Both the position numbers and the translations under genes were made by a program. Below the pieces are notes generated by a model. That model saw nothing but the letters and a program-made list of their open reading frames with translations, searched no databases and was not told where the DNA came from. Below are positions 1-11,441 of a DNA stretch of 64,000 nucleotides, in pieces; the first letter of the stretch is position 1, and every line of letters begins with the position of its first letter. Source of the DNA: Methanobacteriaceae archaeon (GTDB lineage: Archaea; Methanobacteriota; Methanobacteria; Methanobacteriales; Methanobacteriaceae); NCBI GenBank assembly GCA_027318585.1, contig DAHVOW010000004.1:32393-96392 (forward strand), in the 5' to 3' direction.

Positions 1-20
1 CATCACGATCAGGTGGTTAG

Positions 21-1367
21 GTGAAATGGACGGATCCAGTGAAGAAGACCGGGGACTTAATACTAATTCTGTTAAACCTCTTGGCCAGAATTGTTATCAT
101 AGTGTCAAAAAGGTCTTTGAAGGCTCTTTCCATACCTTTTATTATTTCCGGTAAAATTTCTCATTTTTTCCGTGATGTTTCCAGAACCTTAGGTGAAGGA
201 TTCATCGCCCTTTTCATATGTGCCATCGGTGATCTCATAGCCGGTATCCTTTTAAGCAGCATGACCGAAACGCTTATGCTTCTTCCCGGGCTGCTCATAC
301 TTATCCCGGGTGCAATTGGGATGAGGGGAAATATTTTTGGTGCATTGGGGTCTCGGTTAGGTTCCAACCTCCATATTGGTATATTATCTCCTGAACTAAA
401 AAAATCCACAATTTTAACTCAAAATATCATCTCAGCCATGATATTAACGTTTATAATGTCGATTTTCCTGGCAGTTATGGCTAAAGGATTTTCTATGGTA
501 TTGGGCTATGAAAGCATTAGTCTAATGGACTTCACCATAATATCTGTATTAGGTGGAATATTCTCGGGGGCCCTGCTATTACCTGCCACAATTTTAATCA
601 CCATTAAAAGTTACGAAAATGGTTGGGATCCCGATAATGTAACCACTCCCTTAATAGCAGCCACTGGAGACCTTTTTACCCTTCCATCCATCCTTCTAGC
701 GGTGCAAATACTCTTATGGATCAGAAATGGATTTTTAGAAACTATATTATTCATTGTATTCATAATCATAGGCATCATTTCTTTCATTGTTGGAATCAGG
801 GGTGAAAATAATCTTAAAAAGATCATAAAACACAGCACTCCCGTACTTTTTTTATCTTCAATTCTGGGAACGACTGCTGGTACAATCCTGAACAGCAGCT
901 TTTCGGTAATCTTGAACAATCCCAGTATCCTGGCTTTGGTTCCATTATTCTCCGGGGAAAGTGGAGATCTGGTTAGTATTCTAGGGGCCAGATTAGCTTC
1001 CAGATTGCACATTGGATCAATTAAAGCTTCCCTCTGGCCATCAGAAGAAGCACTAAGAAATTTTGGGATAATTATAATCCTGGCTATAATAATTTATCCC
1101 ACCATAGGTCTTTTGGCCCATTTTGCTTCGATTCTTCTTGGTGTAACATCGGTGGGTATAGAAAACATGGTCCTAATTAGTACCCTGGCCGGATTGCTCT
1201 TAACACCATTCATCTTAATTATTGCCTTTTTCCTGAGCATCATAACCTATAAAAGGGGTCTTGATCCGGACAATGTAGTCATACCTTTGGGCACCAGCTT
1301 AACTGACCCGGTAGCAAATACATTCCTGGTAATAATGGTCATTTCCATTTTGGGATACACGTTATAG
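21..1367 (+). CDS. MgtE/SLC41-like divalent cation transporter
   Basis: A 448-residue, almost entirely hydrophobic protein made of two repeats of the MgtE/SLC41 integral membrane domain. Each repeat has the family's glycine- and proline-rich pore segment (LIPGAIGMRGNIFGALGSRL near residue 95; SGDLVSILGARLASRLHIG near 315) and a later acidic TGD or TDP motif. By family it should carry Mg2+ or a similar divalent ion across the cytoplasmic membrane. The cytosolic CBS and N domains of bacterial MgtE are absent, as is usual for the archaeal two-domain form. The GTG start follows an AGGTGG ribosome site by a few bases. The exact ion cannot be read from sequence. Confidence 0.8.
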   Translation: MKWTDPVKKTGDLILILLNLLARIVIIVSKRSLKALSIPFIISGKISHFFRDVSRTLGEGFIALFICAIGDLIAGILLSSMTETLMLLPGLLILIPGAIGMRGNIFGALGSRLGSNLHIGILSPELKKSTILTQNIISAMILTFIMSIFLAVMAKGFSMVLGYESISLMDFTIISVLGGIFSGALLLPATILITIKSYENGWDPDNVTTPLIAATGDLFTLPSILLAVQILLWIRNGFLETILFIVFIIIGIISFIVGIRGENNLKKIIKHSTPVLFLSSILGTTAGTILNSSFSVILNNPSILALVPLFSGESGDLVSILGARLASRLHIGSIKASLWPSEEALRNFGIIIILAIIIYPTIGLLAHFASILLGVTSVGIENMVLISTLAGLLLTPFILIIAFFLSIITYKRGLDPDNVVIPLGTSLTDPVANTFLVIMVISILGYTL

Positions 1368-1460
1368 TGGGAAAAGACCAGAAAATCATAGTTTTACATA
1401 AAAATATTAACTTAGACGGATAGATAGTTTCGTGACCCACCTAGCGGCATATATGGAATT

Positions 1461-1489
1461 TCCCCTTGTAGAAATTTCTTTTAAGGGGA
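1461..1489. promoter_or_regulatory. Imperfect palindrome in promoter of DUF192 gene
   Basis: TCCCCTT at 1461-1467 is mirrored by AAGGGGA at 1483-1489, with AGAAATTTCT, itself a palindrome, between them. A TATA-like CATATATGG lies about 20 bases upstream, so the dyad sits at the expected transcription start. It looks like an operator; the bound factor is unknown. Confidence 0.4.
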
Positions 1490-1517
1490 CTCTATAACTT
1501 TAATAAAGGTGTTATCA

Positions 1518-1904
1518 ATGCAAAATAACAAAACGGGCCCTATGCTAATTGTTAATAAAACAAAGGGAACCAAGTTAGATGGTGCTGAAATTGCAGACAG
1601 TTTTTTCTCCCGTTTTCGGGGATTGATGCTTAAAAAAAATCTTAAAAGAGGGCTGATTCTGAAGATCCCGGCCGGTAGAGGGAGAAGAGGCTCAGCTATC
1701 CACATGTTTTTCATGCGCATCCCACTGGATTTGGTTTTCCTGGATGAGGAGAAAATTGTGGTGGACACTGTAAGTCTAAAGCCCTGGCAGACTTATACTC
1801 CAAAGTCACCTTCTAGATATGTCATAGAATTTAAAACCGGCGTTTTAAGTGAATCTTCCACTGAAATAGGTGATAAACTGGACTTTACCTGCGAAATGAC
1901 TTGA
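1518..1904 (+). CDS. DUF192 family protein
   Basis: A protein of about 128 residues of the DUF192 family, small single-domain beta-rich proteins of unknown function found in bacteria and archaea. Family features visible are the SRFRGLM-type motif (FFSRFRGLMLKKN), the central IHMFFMRIPLDLVFLDE segment, and the late region VVDTVSLKPWQTYTPKSPSRYVIE. I chose the ATG at 1518 over the GTG three codons earlier because GGTG precedes it at normal spacing. Many DUF192 proteins have a signal peptide; this one does not, so it is probably cytosolic. The next gene follows closely and may be co-transcribed. Confidence 0.75.
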   Translation: MQNNKTGPMLIVNKTKGTKLDGAEIADSFFSRFRGLMLKKNLKRGLILKIPAGRGRRGSAIHMFFMRIPLDLVFLDEEKIVVDTVSLKPWQTYTPKSPSRYVIEFKTGVLSESSTEIGDKLDFTCEMT

Positions 1905-1927
1905 AGATAAACCATAGGGGGAGTAGT

Positions 1928-2209
1928 ATGGAAGTTAAAATTGTGGACTATGGGGTTTCAGAAGAATTTGAGAAGTATTATATCACTTATCAGATTAATG
2001 GGCTTCGTTCTGATGAGATAGCCCAACTCCAAGTCAAATTGGAGGATCCCCTGGTAGTGAAGTGTGATGAACTGTTTCTCACCACGTTATTTGATGAGGA
2101 TTACTATCCCTTTCGAAGTGCAGACGCCCAGGCTAGAATGGAGGATTACATTGCCCGGGAAGAAATTGAAATGACAGCTTACATAGTGGATTTACTGGAA
2201 GAAAATTAA
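1928..2209 (+). CDS. Conserved hypothetical protein, small acidic
   Basis: I do not recognise this 93-residue acidic protein. The ATG at 1928 has a strong GGGGGAG ribosome site, so I prefer it to the TTG at 1901 that overlaps the previous stop codon. The sequence has alternating short beta-like segments (VKIVDYGV, YYITYQING) followed by a helical, glutamate-rich C-terminus. There is no signal peptide, membrane segment or cysteine pair. It starts 23 bases after the DUF192 gene and probably shares its mRNA. Confidence 0.6.
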   Translation: MEVKIVDYGVSEEFEKYYITYQINGLRSDEIAQLQVKLEDPLVVKCDELFLTTLFDEDYYPFRSADAQARMEDYIAREEIEMTAYIVDLLEEN

Positions 2210-2251
2210 ATAAATTAGTGTTGGGTTCTAAAATTTAATTTAAAAATTAAA

Positions 2252-2947
2252 CTAAGAAATGATTTTTAAGAGCTGTCCTGGAGTTTCCACCACATCCACA
2301 TCCTCTAATACATCCAGTTTTTTGGTGTTTGAAACATCCACCTCTCGCATGCGAATGAAGATCTTCTTTCCACCAGAAACTGCTCCGAAAGGACATGCTA
2401 TTTGGCACCCACCACATCCCTGGCATTTTAAGAGGTTAATTTCTACCCCGGGGGTAATAGCGTCCTGGGGACAGGCAGCTGCTGCCTGACAGGTTTGGCA
2501 GTGTTGACATAATTCCAGTTCCAGTTTAGATGGTAGTACGGTCTGCACTTCCCCGGCTTCCAGGTCAACTGGCACTATTAAGGTTTGGGTTTTACCCTTA
2601 CCAGCCTGGGCAATGGCGTTGGTAATTAAGGTATCCGCAATCCCATTTATTACCTTGGCGATGGTGTTGGACGTCGATGGGGAGACAATGAGGAGATCGT
2701 AGCGGCCTAGGGAGAACCGACCGGCTAACGGATAGCTGAATTTCTGATCCTTTTCCAAGACCAACTCCTGGTAATAGCCCCCGGTGATAGCTTCCACCCG
2801 GTTGTAAAGTCCATACATTTTCAGAACTTCTTCACCAGCTGCAGATAGCAGTACAGTCACTTCGTGTTCCTTGGAAAGCTCCTCCAGTGTTTCCACACTC
2901 TCAAGGAGCATGTGGCCGGCTCCAGTAATTCCCCAGGCTATTTTCAT
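2252..2947 (-). CDS. afpA: Archaeoflavoprotein (MJ0208/AfpA family) with two 4Fe-4S motifs
   Basis: An N-terminal flavodoxin-like/flavoprotein domain (MKIAWGITGAGHML at the start; SPSTSNTIAKVINGIADT near residue 95) binds FMN. It is followed by a ferredoxin module with CQHCQTC...CP and CQGCGGCQIACP near residues 145-190, giving up to two 4Fe-4S clusters. This is the layout of the MJ0208 archaeoflavoproteins and the DmrB/DmrX-type dihydromethanopterin reductases, which pass electrons between ferredoxin and flavin acceptors. The donor and acceptor here are not settled. The ATG at 2947 follows GGGGGA at good spacing, so the upstream TTG was rejected. It is 16 bases downstream of glyA and likely in its operon. 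Confidence 0.75.
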   Translation of the reverse strand: MKIAWGITGAGHMLLESVETLEELSKEHEVTVLLSAAGEEVLKMYGLYNRVEAITGGYYQELVLEKDQKFSYPLAGRFSLGRYDLLIVSPSTSNTIAKVINGIADTLITNAIAQAGKGKTQTLIVPVDLEAGEVQTVLPSKLELELCQHCQTCQAAAACPQDAITPGVEINLLKCQGCGGCQIACPFGAVSGGKKIFIRMREVDVSNTKKLDVLEDVDVVETPGQLLKIIS

Positions 2948-2963
2948 AAAATCCCCCAAATTT

Positions 2964-4232
<1,269 letters not shown>

Positions 4233-4342
4233 TTCATTCCTCCAATAAACGTGAGAATTTTAGATTAGCGTGAAATTATGTTTAAAAATTGGGTTATAAA
4301 TACTTTCTAAACCAACATCATGATTCAATTAAAAACTCATAC

Positions 4343-5032
4343 TTATGCACTGCTCTTAAAGAAGGTTTTAGTTCTCATTTCCTGGAGATTGGTTACAATA
4401 CGTTCTAATTCGCTGGCAGGGATACTTACCATAACTTCATCATCCCCAAGTTCCATATGTCGCCGGGCACCGATATCTGCAAATCCGTAAGTTACTTTCC
4501 CAGTTAAGTAGGGGATCGCAGCCATTGAACTACAAATAGGCCCTGAATCACCACCCAAAGCATGTGAACCAGTATCATAGGAGTTGGCATGCAGGATTTC
4601 CATTCCTTGTCGTGCATTACAGACAATTAATATCACGTCTGGTTCGAATTCGGCATTAACTAATGGGGCAAATATCACGGCCTGAAATATGTCTGAAGGT
4701 ATGCAGAGGTTGTTTTGCCAGGATCTCTGTACTGCAGGAACGTTTTTATAAACACCGGCGGCTACCAGAAAGTTTCCGCTTCGTAGACTGGCTGGATAGT
4801 TACTCTCATCTCCCAAGCCACTATACCTAGCTCCACCCATACACAATTCATGTTCTAAATTGGAATAAAAAACCTCTCCGTCCATGGCTTTTTCAATTTT
4901 ACGACAGAACCGGGATTTTTCTTTTTCTTCAGGGATCCTTTTCGGTTCTTTGAATGACCATTTAATGGCTACCGGTTCTCTTTCTAGTTTTAGGATGTTT
5001 TTAAGTGTTTTACCCAACTTCTGATGTATCAT
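4343..5032 (-). CDS. DUF169 family protein
   Basis: A 229-residue protein of the DUF169 family, common in methanogens and anaerobes and without an assigned role. Recognisable parts are the N-terminal LKLEREPVAIKW block, the LEHELCMGGARYSGLG cysteine motif near residue 75, and the conserved C-terminal block with LGDDEVMVSIPASEL. No signal peptide or membrane segment is visible. The ATG at 5032 has GGGGG nine bases upstream; the TTG at 5041 overlaps that site and is less likely. It lies between hdrA and glyA on the same strand, but the 160-base gap and a terminator after hdrA suggest its own promoter. Confidence 0.75.
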   Translation of the reverse strand: MIHQKLGKTLKNILKLEREPVAIKWSFKEPKRIPEEKEKSRFCRKIEKAMDGEVFYSNLEHELCMGGARYSGLGDESNYPASLRSGNFLVAAGVYKNVPAVQRSWQNNLCIPSDIFQAVIFAPLVNAEFEPDVILIVCNARQGMEILHANSYDTGSHALGGDSGPICSSMAAIPYLTGKVTYGFADIGARRHMELGDDEVMVSIPASELERIVTNLQEMRTKTFFKSSA

Positions 5033-5159
5033 ATGTGCCAACCCCCTACTTATTGGAAAATAGTTAGGTGGGGATTAACATAAAATTTTTGAATGGGAAT
5101 AAGATCTGGATTAGAATAGAGAAATAATTTTTATTTTAGTTTTATTTTGGAGGTAGATT

Positions 5160-5192
5160 AAAAAGAAAATAAAGAAATAAGGGATTAAACCC

Positions 5193-5197
<5 letters not shown>
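5160..5197 (-). terminator. Terminator after hdrA
   Basis: On the minus strand AATAAGGG pairs with CCCTTATT across a six-base loop, followed by a T-rich tail. The stem overlaps the hdrA stop codon. It resembles an intrinsic terminator; archaeal termination depends mainly on the T-tract. Confidence 0.5.
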
Positions 5198-7169
<1,972 letters not shown>

Positions 7170-7229
7170 TTATATCACCTATTCCACGTCTTGTGAATGT
7201 TATATTAGTTAGGTAGTGTTCTGTCTATC

Positions 7230-7280
7230 ACTTTATTAAATAAAGTTTTCTATCCAAAATTTAGAACAAGGTTTATATAC
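7230..7280 (-). promoter_or_regulatory. hdrA promoter and leader dyad
   Basis: On the minus strand GTATATAAAC at 7280-7271 is a good archaeal TATA box for hdrA. ACTTTATTAAATAAAGT at 7230-7246, a near-perfect inverted repeat, falls at or just after the expected transcription start and could be an operator or leader hairpin. Confidence 0.5.
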
Positions 7281-7405
7281 TAGAAAATTTTCCAGTATTT
7301 ATCTGGAACGGATGCTAGAAATTTATAAATCATTCTAAGCTCTTAAACTTGATAGTATTTTTTAAGAGGCTTTTATTTTATAATATAAAAAATAAATAAT
7401 AGGAA

Positions 7406-8341
7406 TCAATCCGTGATTCCCTCGGTAACGATTTTGAAAACAGCTTCTCCTTCAGGCAGGTGGGGACTATCCACTAATCTTGCAATCCTTTTCCCGGCCA
7501 GGCCTTTTTTAAGCCAAATTCGATAAGTAGCCGCATGCCCCAGAACGTGACCTCCAATAGCCTTGGTGGGACTTCCAAAGAACGCGTCAGGCCTGGCTTG
7601 AACCTGATTGGTCACGAAAACTGCTGCATTATAGGTGTTGGCAATGTTTTGCAGGGTGTGTAAGTGTTGGTTCAATTTTTGCTGTCGGGTGGCCAGTGAT
7701 TCACGCCCCACATATTCGGCTCGGAAGTGGGCGGTTAGAGAATCCACAATTACCAGACGGATATTTACTCCCCGTTGAATGAGTTCATTAACCTTGTCGG
7801 CCATTAATATCTGATGGCTGGAGTTAAAGGCCCGGGCGATATGAATCTTCTGTAGAACTTCTTCCACGTCCATATCAAAGCCCTCGGCGATTTGTCGAAT
7901 TCTTTCCGGACGGAAAGTATTTTCAGTATCTATAAAGACACATTCGCCATCTAAACCTCCTTTTTCTGGAGGAAGCTGGATAGAAACTGCTATTTCATGG
8001 GATATCTGACTTTTACCCGATCCGAACTCTCCAAAAACTTCAGTGATGGCTTGAGTTTCAATTCCCCCGCCAATAAGCTCATCTAAACCGCTACTCCCGG
8101 TTGTTATTCTACCAACGTCTTTTCGTCGTTCCATAACATCCAGGGCAGTTTCAAAGTCTATTTGTTCCGCCTTACGGGCTGCTTCTATAACCTTTTCAGC
8201 CACCCCCTCACCGATCTCAACTTTAACACTAAGCTCTTTGGCAGTGGCGGTAGCCAGTCTCATCATGTCTGCAAAACCAGCATCTCTTAATTTTTGGGCT
8301 GTTTTTTCTCCGACATTTGGTAAGTCTTCCAATTCAACCAT
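7406..8341 (-). CDS. radA: DNA repair and recombination protein RadA
   Basis: Archaeal RecA/Rad51-family recombinase that forms filaments on single-stranded DNA and catalyses strand exchange. The 311-residue protein begins with a helix-hairpin-helix domain (LEDLPNVGEKTAQKLRDAG), then has the ATPase core with Walker A GEFGSGKSQ near residue 105 and Walker B LVIVDSLTA near 200, and the L2-region block FFGSPTKAIGGHVLGHAATY. No intein is present. It lies 43 bases downstream of the RPA gene on the same strand, a sensible pairing because RPA covers the DNA on which RadA loads. Confidence 0.97.
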   Translation of the reverse strand: MVELEDLPNVGEKTAQKLRDAGFADMMRLATATAKELSVKVEIGEGVAEKVIEAARKAEQIDFETALDVMERRKDVGRITTGSSGLDELIGGGIETQAITEVFGEFGSGKSQISHEIAVSIQLPPEKGGLDGECVFIDTENTFRPERIRQIAEGFDMDVEEVLQKIHIARAFNSSHQILMADKVNELIQRGVNIRLVIVDSLTAHFRAEYVGRESLATRQQKLNQHLHTLQNIANTYNAAVFVTNQVQARPDAFFGSPTKAIGGHVLGHAATYRIWLKKGLAGKRIARLVDSPHLPEGEAVFKIVTEGITD

Positions 8342-8384
8342 TTTAATCTCCCTTCCTTTCTTTAGGCAAATTACATCTTCAGTT

Positions 8385-10766
8385 TTATATTTTTACTTCA
8401 AGAACTTTTTTAGCATTCAGACGCACTTCTTCATTATACTCATCGAAACCAGCATCTGCAATTATTCTAATTTGTCTTCCGACTAGTTCAACTACTTTCT
8501 CTTCCAGAGAACCTTCATCACCAGTTTTATCAATGATCTCTTCGGCTTCTTTGGTGCTTATGCCTAACAGATCCTCAGCTGCCTGGCGGAAGAAGGTGGT
8601 GCGTATAGTTCCAGTATCATCTTCGAGTAAGATGGAAATTATCATCAAGTGTGCTGGATTCTCAATATCCTCTCCACACACTTCACATACGTATTTATCT
8701 TCTTCCCAAATAACTCGTTTGTTACAACTGGGGCACATCTCAAAAAGGATCTTGTTACCAAAGGCCTCCATGATCTCCCCAGTAACTCTAATATTTCGGA
8801 GGTCCTCCTCAATTTCATCAATTTTTTTGGAAGGATAAATTTTTTCCTGTATATCTTTTAATGCGGGAAGATCAGATTCATCATCTTTCACCCGTGTTAT
8901 CTGGGTAGTTCTACCAGCACTTATCTCTACCACGTCATTTCGGAGGGTTACGCGTGGGTTTTCAATTCTCACTGCGTCTCCTTCGGATAGTTCTCGATTG
9001 GCTTGATCATCCCATAGGGAAGCTCTTACTACTCCGGTGTCATCAGCAATTTCTACTGATCTTACCATGCCTCGGCTACCATCTTCTCTGGTAAACTCCC
9101 GGGGTTCATAAAGACTAAGAATTCTACCCATAATACGTGCTTCACGATCTCCTTCACTCAATTCAGTAATCTTTTTATCCTGGTAGAGCATATCTGCAAC
9201 TTCTTTAATTGAAGGCAGCTTTTCCATCTCTTCTGGGCTAGGTTTAAGGATTCTTGAAGTTTTACCCACACTTAGTTCCACGTTGTAGTTCCCCAGACGG
9301 GTTCTGGCATTTTCAATTTTAACTGCATCTCCTTCATTCAAGTGACCCTCGGCTTTGTCTTCCCATAATGACACACGCACTACACCAGTTTCATCTGCCA
9401 GCTCAGCACTTCGAACCACTCCCTTGCTGCCGTCATCCCTCTGAAATTCGTTGGGTTCGTATAGGTTTACCACTCGCCCCACGACATCCACTTCGTCCCC
9501 TTCATCCTCTAGCTGGTTCAATTGTCCGATTTTAAATGGTTTGAGGTATTTGCCGCATTCCTGGAGTATTTCTTTAAGTTTAGCATCTATTGGCGGGTTT
9601 ATTAATATTTTACTATTCCAGTTAGTGTTTATGCGGTACCCGGCCGTGGAATAGTCGTCAAACTCTATATTTCCCCCGATAATTTTGATGGTATCTCCTT
9701 TTTTAATTTCCAGGGCAGTATCTTCATTCCAAAGTGTTACTCTGATAGCTCCAGTGTCATCTTCCAGTTCCAGGGACTTCACACGGCCGGTACTCCCATC
9801 ATCCCGTTCGAAGGTAATTTCGTCATAAACCTTGCTGGCCACTCCGACAATAGTCACATCCCTCATTTCACGAGCATCTCCGATTTTGAGCACGTTTTCA
9901 CTATATTCTGGCACATCAAAATCTCCTTTTTCCACACGACCTATCCAGGATTGGCTTAGAGAAATTTCTCCGTTTCTAACCCTGCTTTGAGCCCCTATTA
10001 TCTTCACTGCGTCCCCTTCCTTAAGATCCAGAATGTCTATGAGGTCGGTGTCCCGGTTCCAGAGAGTAAAGGTCATTTTCCCACTTTGGTCCTGAAGTTC
10101 CAGGGAAGCTACTTTTCCTTCGGATCCATTTCGATCAAAGGTTCTGATTCGAGGGATTCTTATCACTCGTGCAATAACATTCACTTCCATATCTCCCTGA
10201 ACGTCACTTAGTCTGGTTATTTCGGTTTGGGGGGAAGGTAAGTAAGTGAATTCTTCGGAGGGGAGCTTTTTGATTTCTGATCTCGCGTTCAAATGGGCTT
10301 CATCTTCCCGATATCCTTGCTTTATCTCCACCCCCTTCAGTTTGATCACATCCCCTTCCTGAACCTCGTTCTTAGTGAGTAGTTTAATATTTTCTGTCCA
10401 GAAAACCACTCTCATATGTCCGGTGTCATCAGCAAGGATTATGTTAGCCAATCTTCCTTCTTTACCTTTCCTACTCGTGAATTTCCGGATATTAGACATT
10501 TTCATAACTCTACCAACCAAGGTTAAGTTATGTTGTCCGGTCTCAAGTTCAGATATTTTATGATTTTTAGACTCCTGAACTAGGGGCTCATTCTTTTCTT
10601 CTATAAATTCTCCCACAATTACTCTGGCAAGGTCTAGCTCGCTCATAAAGCTTACGCCCTCATAATCTTGGGCTCTAACATTCATTTGTTCTAAAAAATC
10701 TTCATATGAGATTTTATCCTTGATTTTCTCATATTCTTGCCTTATTTCTTCACTTATTTCCCTCAT
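8385..10766 (-). CDS. rpa: Replication protein A, single-chain with multiple OB folds
   Basis: Single-stranded DNA-binding protein for replication, repair and recombination. The 793-residue chain contains a series of OB folds recognisable by repeated (L/V)ADDTGxxRVxLW segments, which I place near residues 75-170, 185-285, 300-395, 415-505, 540-630 and 660-785. The last carries a zinc finger (CPSC...CEVC near 685-705). The fourth and fifth folds are very alike (LYEPNEFQRDDGSKGVVRS against LYEPREFTREDGSRGMVRS), pointing to a relatively recent internal duplication. Methanothermobacter RPA has the same long single-chain style. It is followed by radA on the same strand. Confidence 0.95.
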   Translation of the reverse strand: MREISEEIRQEYEKIKDKISYEDFLEQMNVRAQDYEGVSFMSELDLARVIVGEFIEEKNEPLVQESKNHKISELETGQHNLTLVGRVMKMSNIRKFTSRKGKEGRLANIILADDTGHMRVVFWTENIKLLTKNEVQEGDVIKLKGVEIKQGYREDEAHLNARSEIKKLPSEEFTYLPSPQTEITRLSDVQGDMEVNVIARVIRIPRIRTFDRNGSEGKVASLELQDQSGKMTFTLWNRDTDLIDILDLKEGDAVKIIGAQSRVRNGEISLSQSWIGRVEKGDFDVPEYSENVLKIGDAREMRDVTIVGVASKVYDEITFERDDGSTGRVKSLELEDDTGAIRVTLWNEDTALEIKKGDTIKIIGGNIEFDDYSTAGYRINTNWNSKILINPPIDAKLKEILQECGKYLKPFKIGQLNQLEDEGDEVDVVGRVVNLYEPNEFQRDDGSKGVVRSAELADETGVVRVSLWEDKAEGHLNEGDAVKIENARTRLGNYNVELSVGKTSRILKPSPEEMEKLPSIKEVADMLYQDKKITELSEGDREARIMGRILSLYEPREFTREDGSRGMVRSVEIADDTGVVRASLWDDQANRELSEGDAVRIENPRVTLRNDVVEISAGRTTQITRVKDDESDLPALKDIQEKIYPSKKIDEIEEDLRNIRVTGEIMEAFGNKILFEMCPSCNKRVIWEEDKYVCEVCGEDIENPAHLMIISILLEDDTGTIRTTFFRQAAEDLLGISTKEAEEIIDKTGDEGSLEEKVVELVGRQIRIIADAGFDEYNEEVRLNAKKVLEVKI

Positions 10767-10948
10767 CTAGGCTCCCTCAACAAAAATATCTCTGTTCGAT
10801 ACTATTATCTATTACATAATGGTACTAATTAATCATATTAGTATTACTATTTATATTTATTGTTATTACTAAATTAGGGATACTTTTTTATAATAGTTAG
10901 TTAGATAAAACTATATACTTGGCAGAGTAGGATTTCGAGGTAGTGTAT

Positions 10949-11374
10949 ATGAATGAGGAACTGGAACTGGTAGAGACCATGGATGATTTAAGCGAATTAA
11001 TTAGAAAATTCCAGACTCAACTTCTAAGTGGAGATCTAAAACAGTATACGCTACGACAATTGTATTATATCGAACTGATTAACAAGTCCGAAGGTATAAG
11101 CGTTTCTGAATTATCTAAAAAATTGAATATAAAAAAATCAACGGTTTCCATAGCGGTCAATCAATTGATAGATCTGGATATAGTAAGCAAAATTCGATCT
11201 GAAGAAGATAAGCGTTTTTATTTCCTACAACTCACACCCAAAGGTAAAAAAATAATGCAAATGCACATGCAGGTCCATAAAAACACGATAAAAAAAATTT
11301 TAAAGGTTCTAACTCAAGAAGAGGTTGCAAAATTTATCCAGATAGTGGGTAAAATAAAAATATCAACTTTATGA
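10949..11374 (+). CDS. MarR-family transcriptional regulator
   Basis: A 141-residue winged-helix DNA-binding protein. The HTH lies near residues 45-75 (EGISVSELSKKLNIKKSTVSIAVNQL) and the wing follows with the typical RSEEDKRFYFLQLTPKGKK. MarR proteins bind palindromes as dimers and often respond to small ligands or redox state. The ATG at 10949 has GAGG at suitable distance; the GTG two codons earlier is possible. It is divergent from rpa and lies 67 bases before leuC on the same strand, so it may control the leucine genes, itself, or rpa. Target and ligand are unknown. Confidence 0.85.
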   Translation: MNEELELVETMDDLSELIRKFQTQLLSGDLKQYTLRQLYYIELINKSEGISVSELSKKLNIKKSTVSIAVNQLIDLDIVSKIRSEEDKRFYFLQLTPKGKKIMQMHMQVHKNTIKKILKVLTQEEVAKFIQIVGKIKISTL

Positions 11375-11441
11375 GCTTTATAGATCAAGACACGCTTTAG
11401 ACTTTGATCTTTTAAAAAATGTAAAAATGGAGGAATATTAA

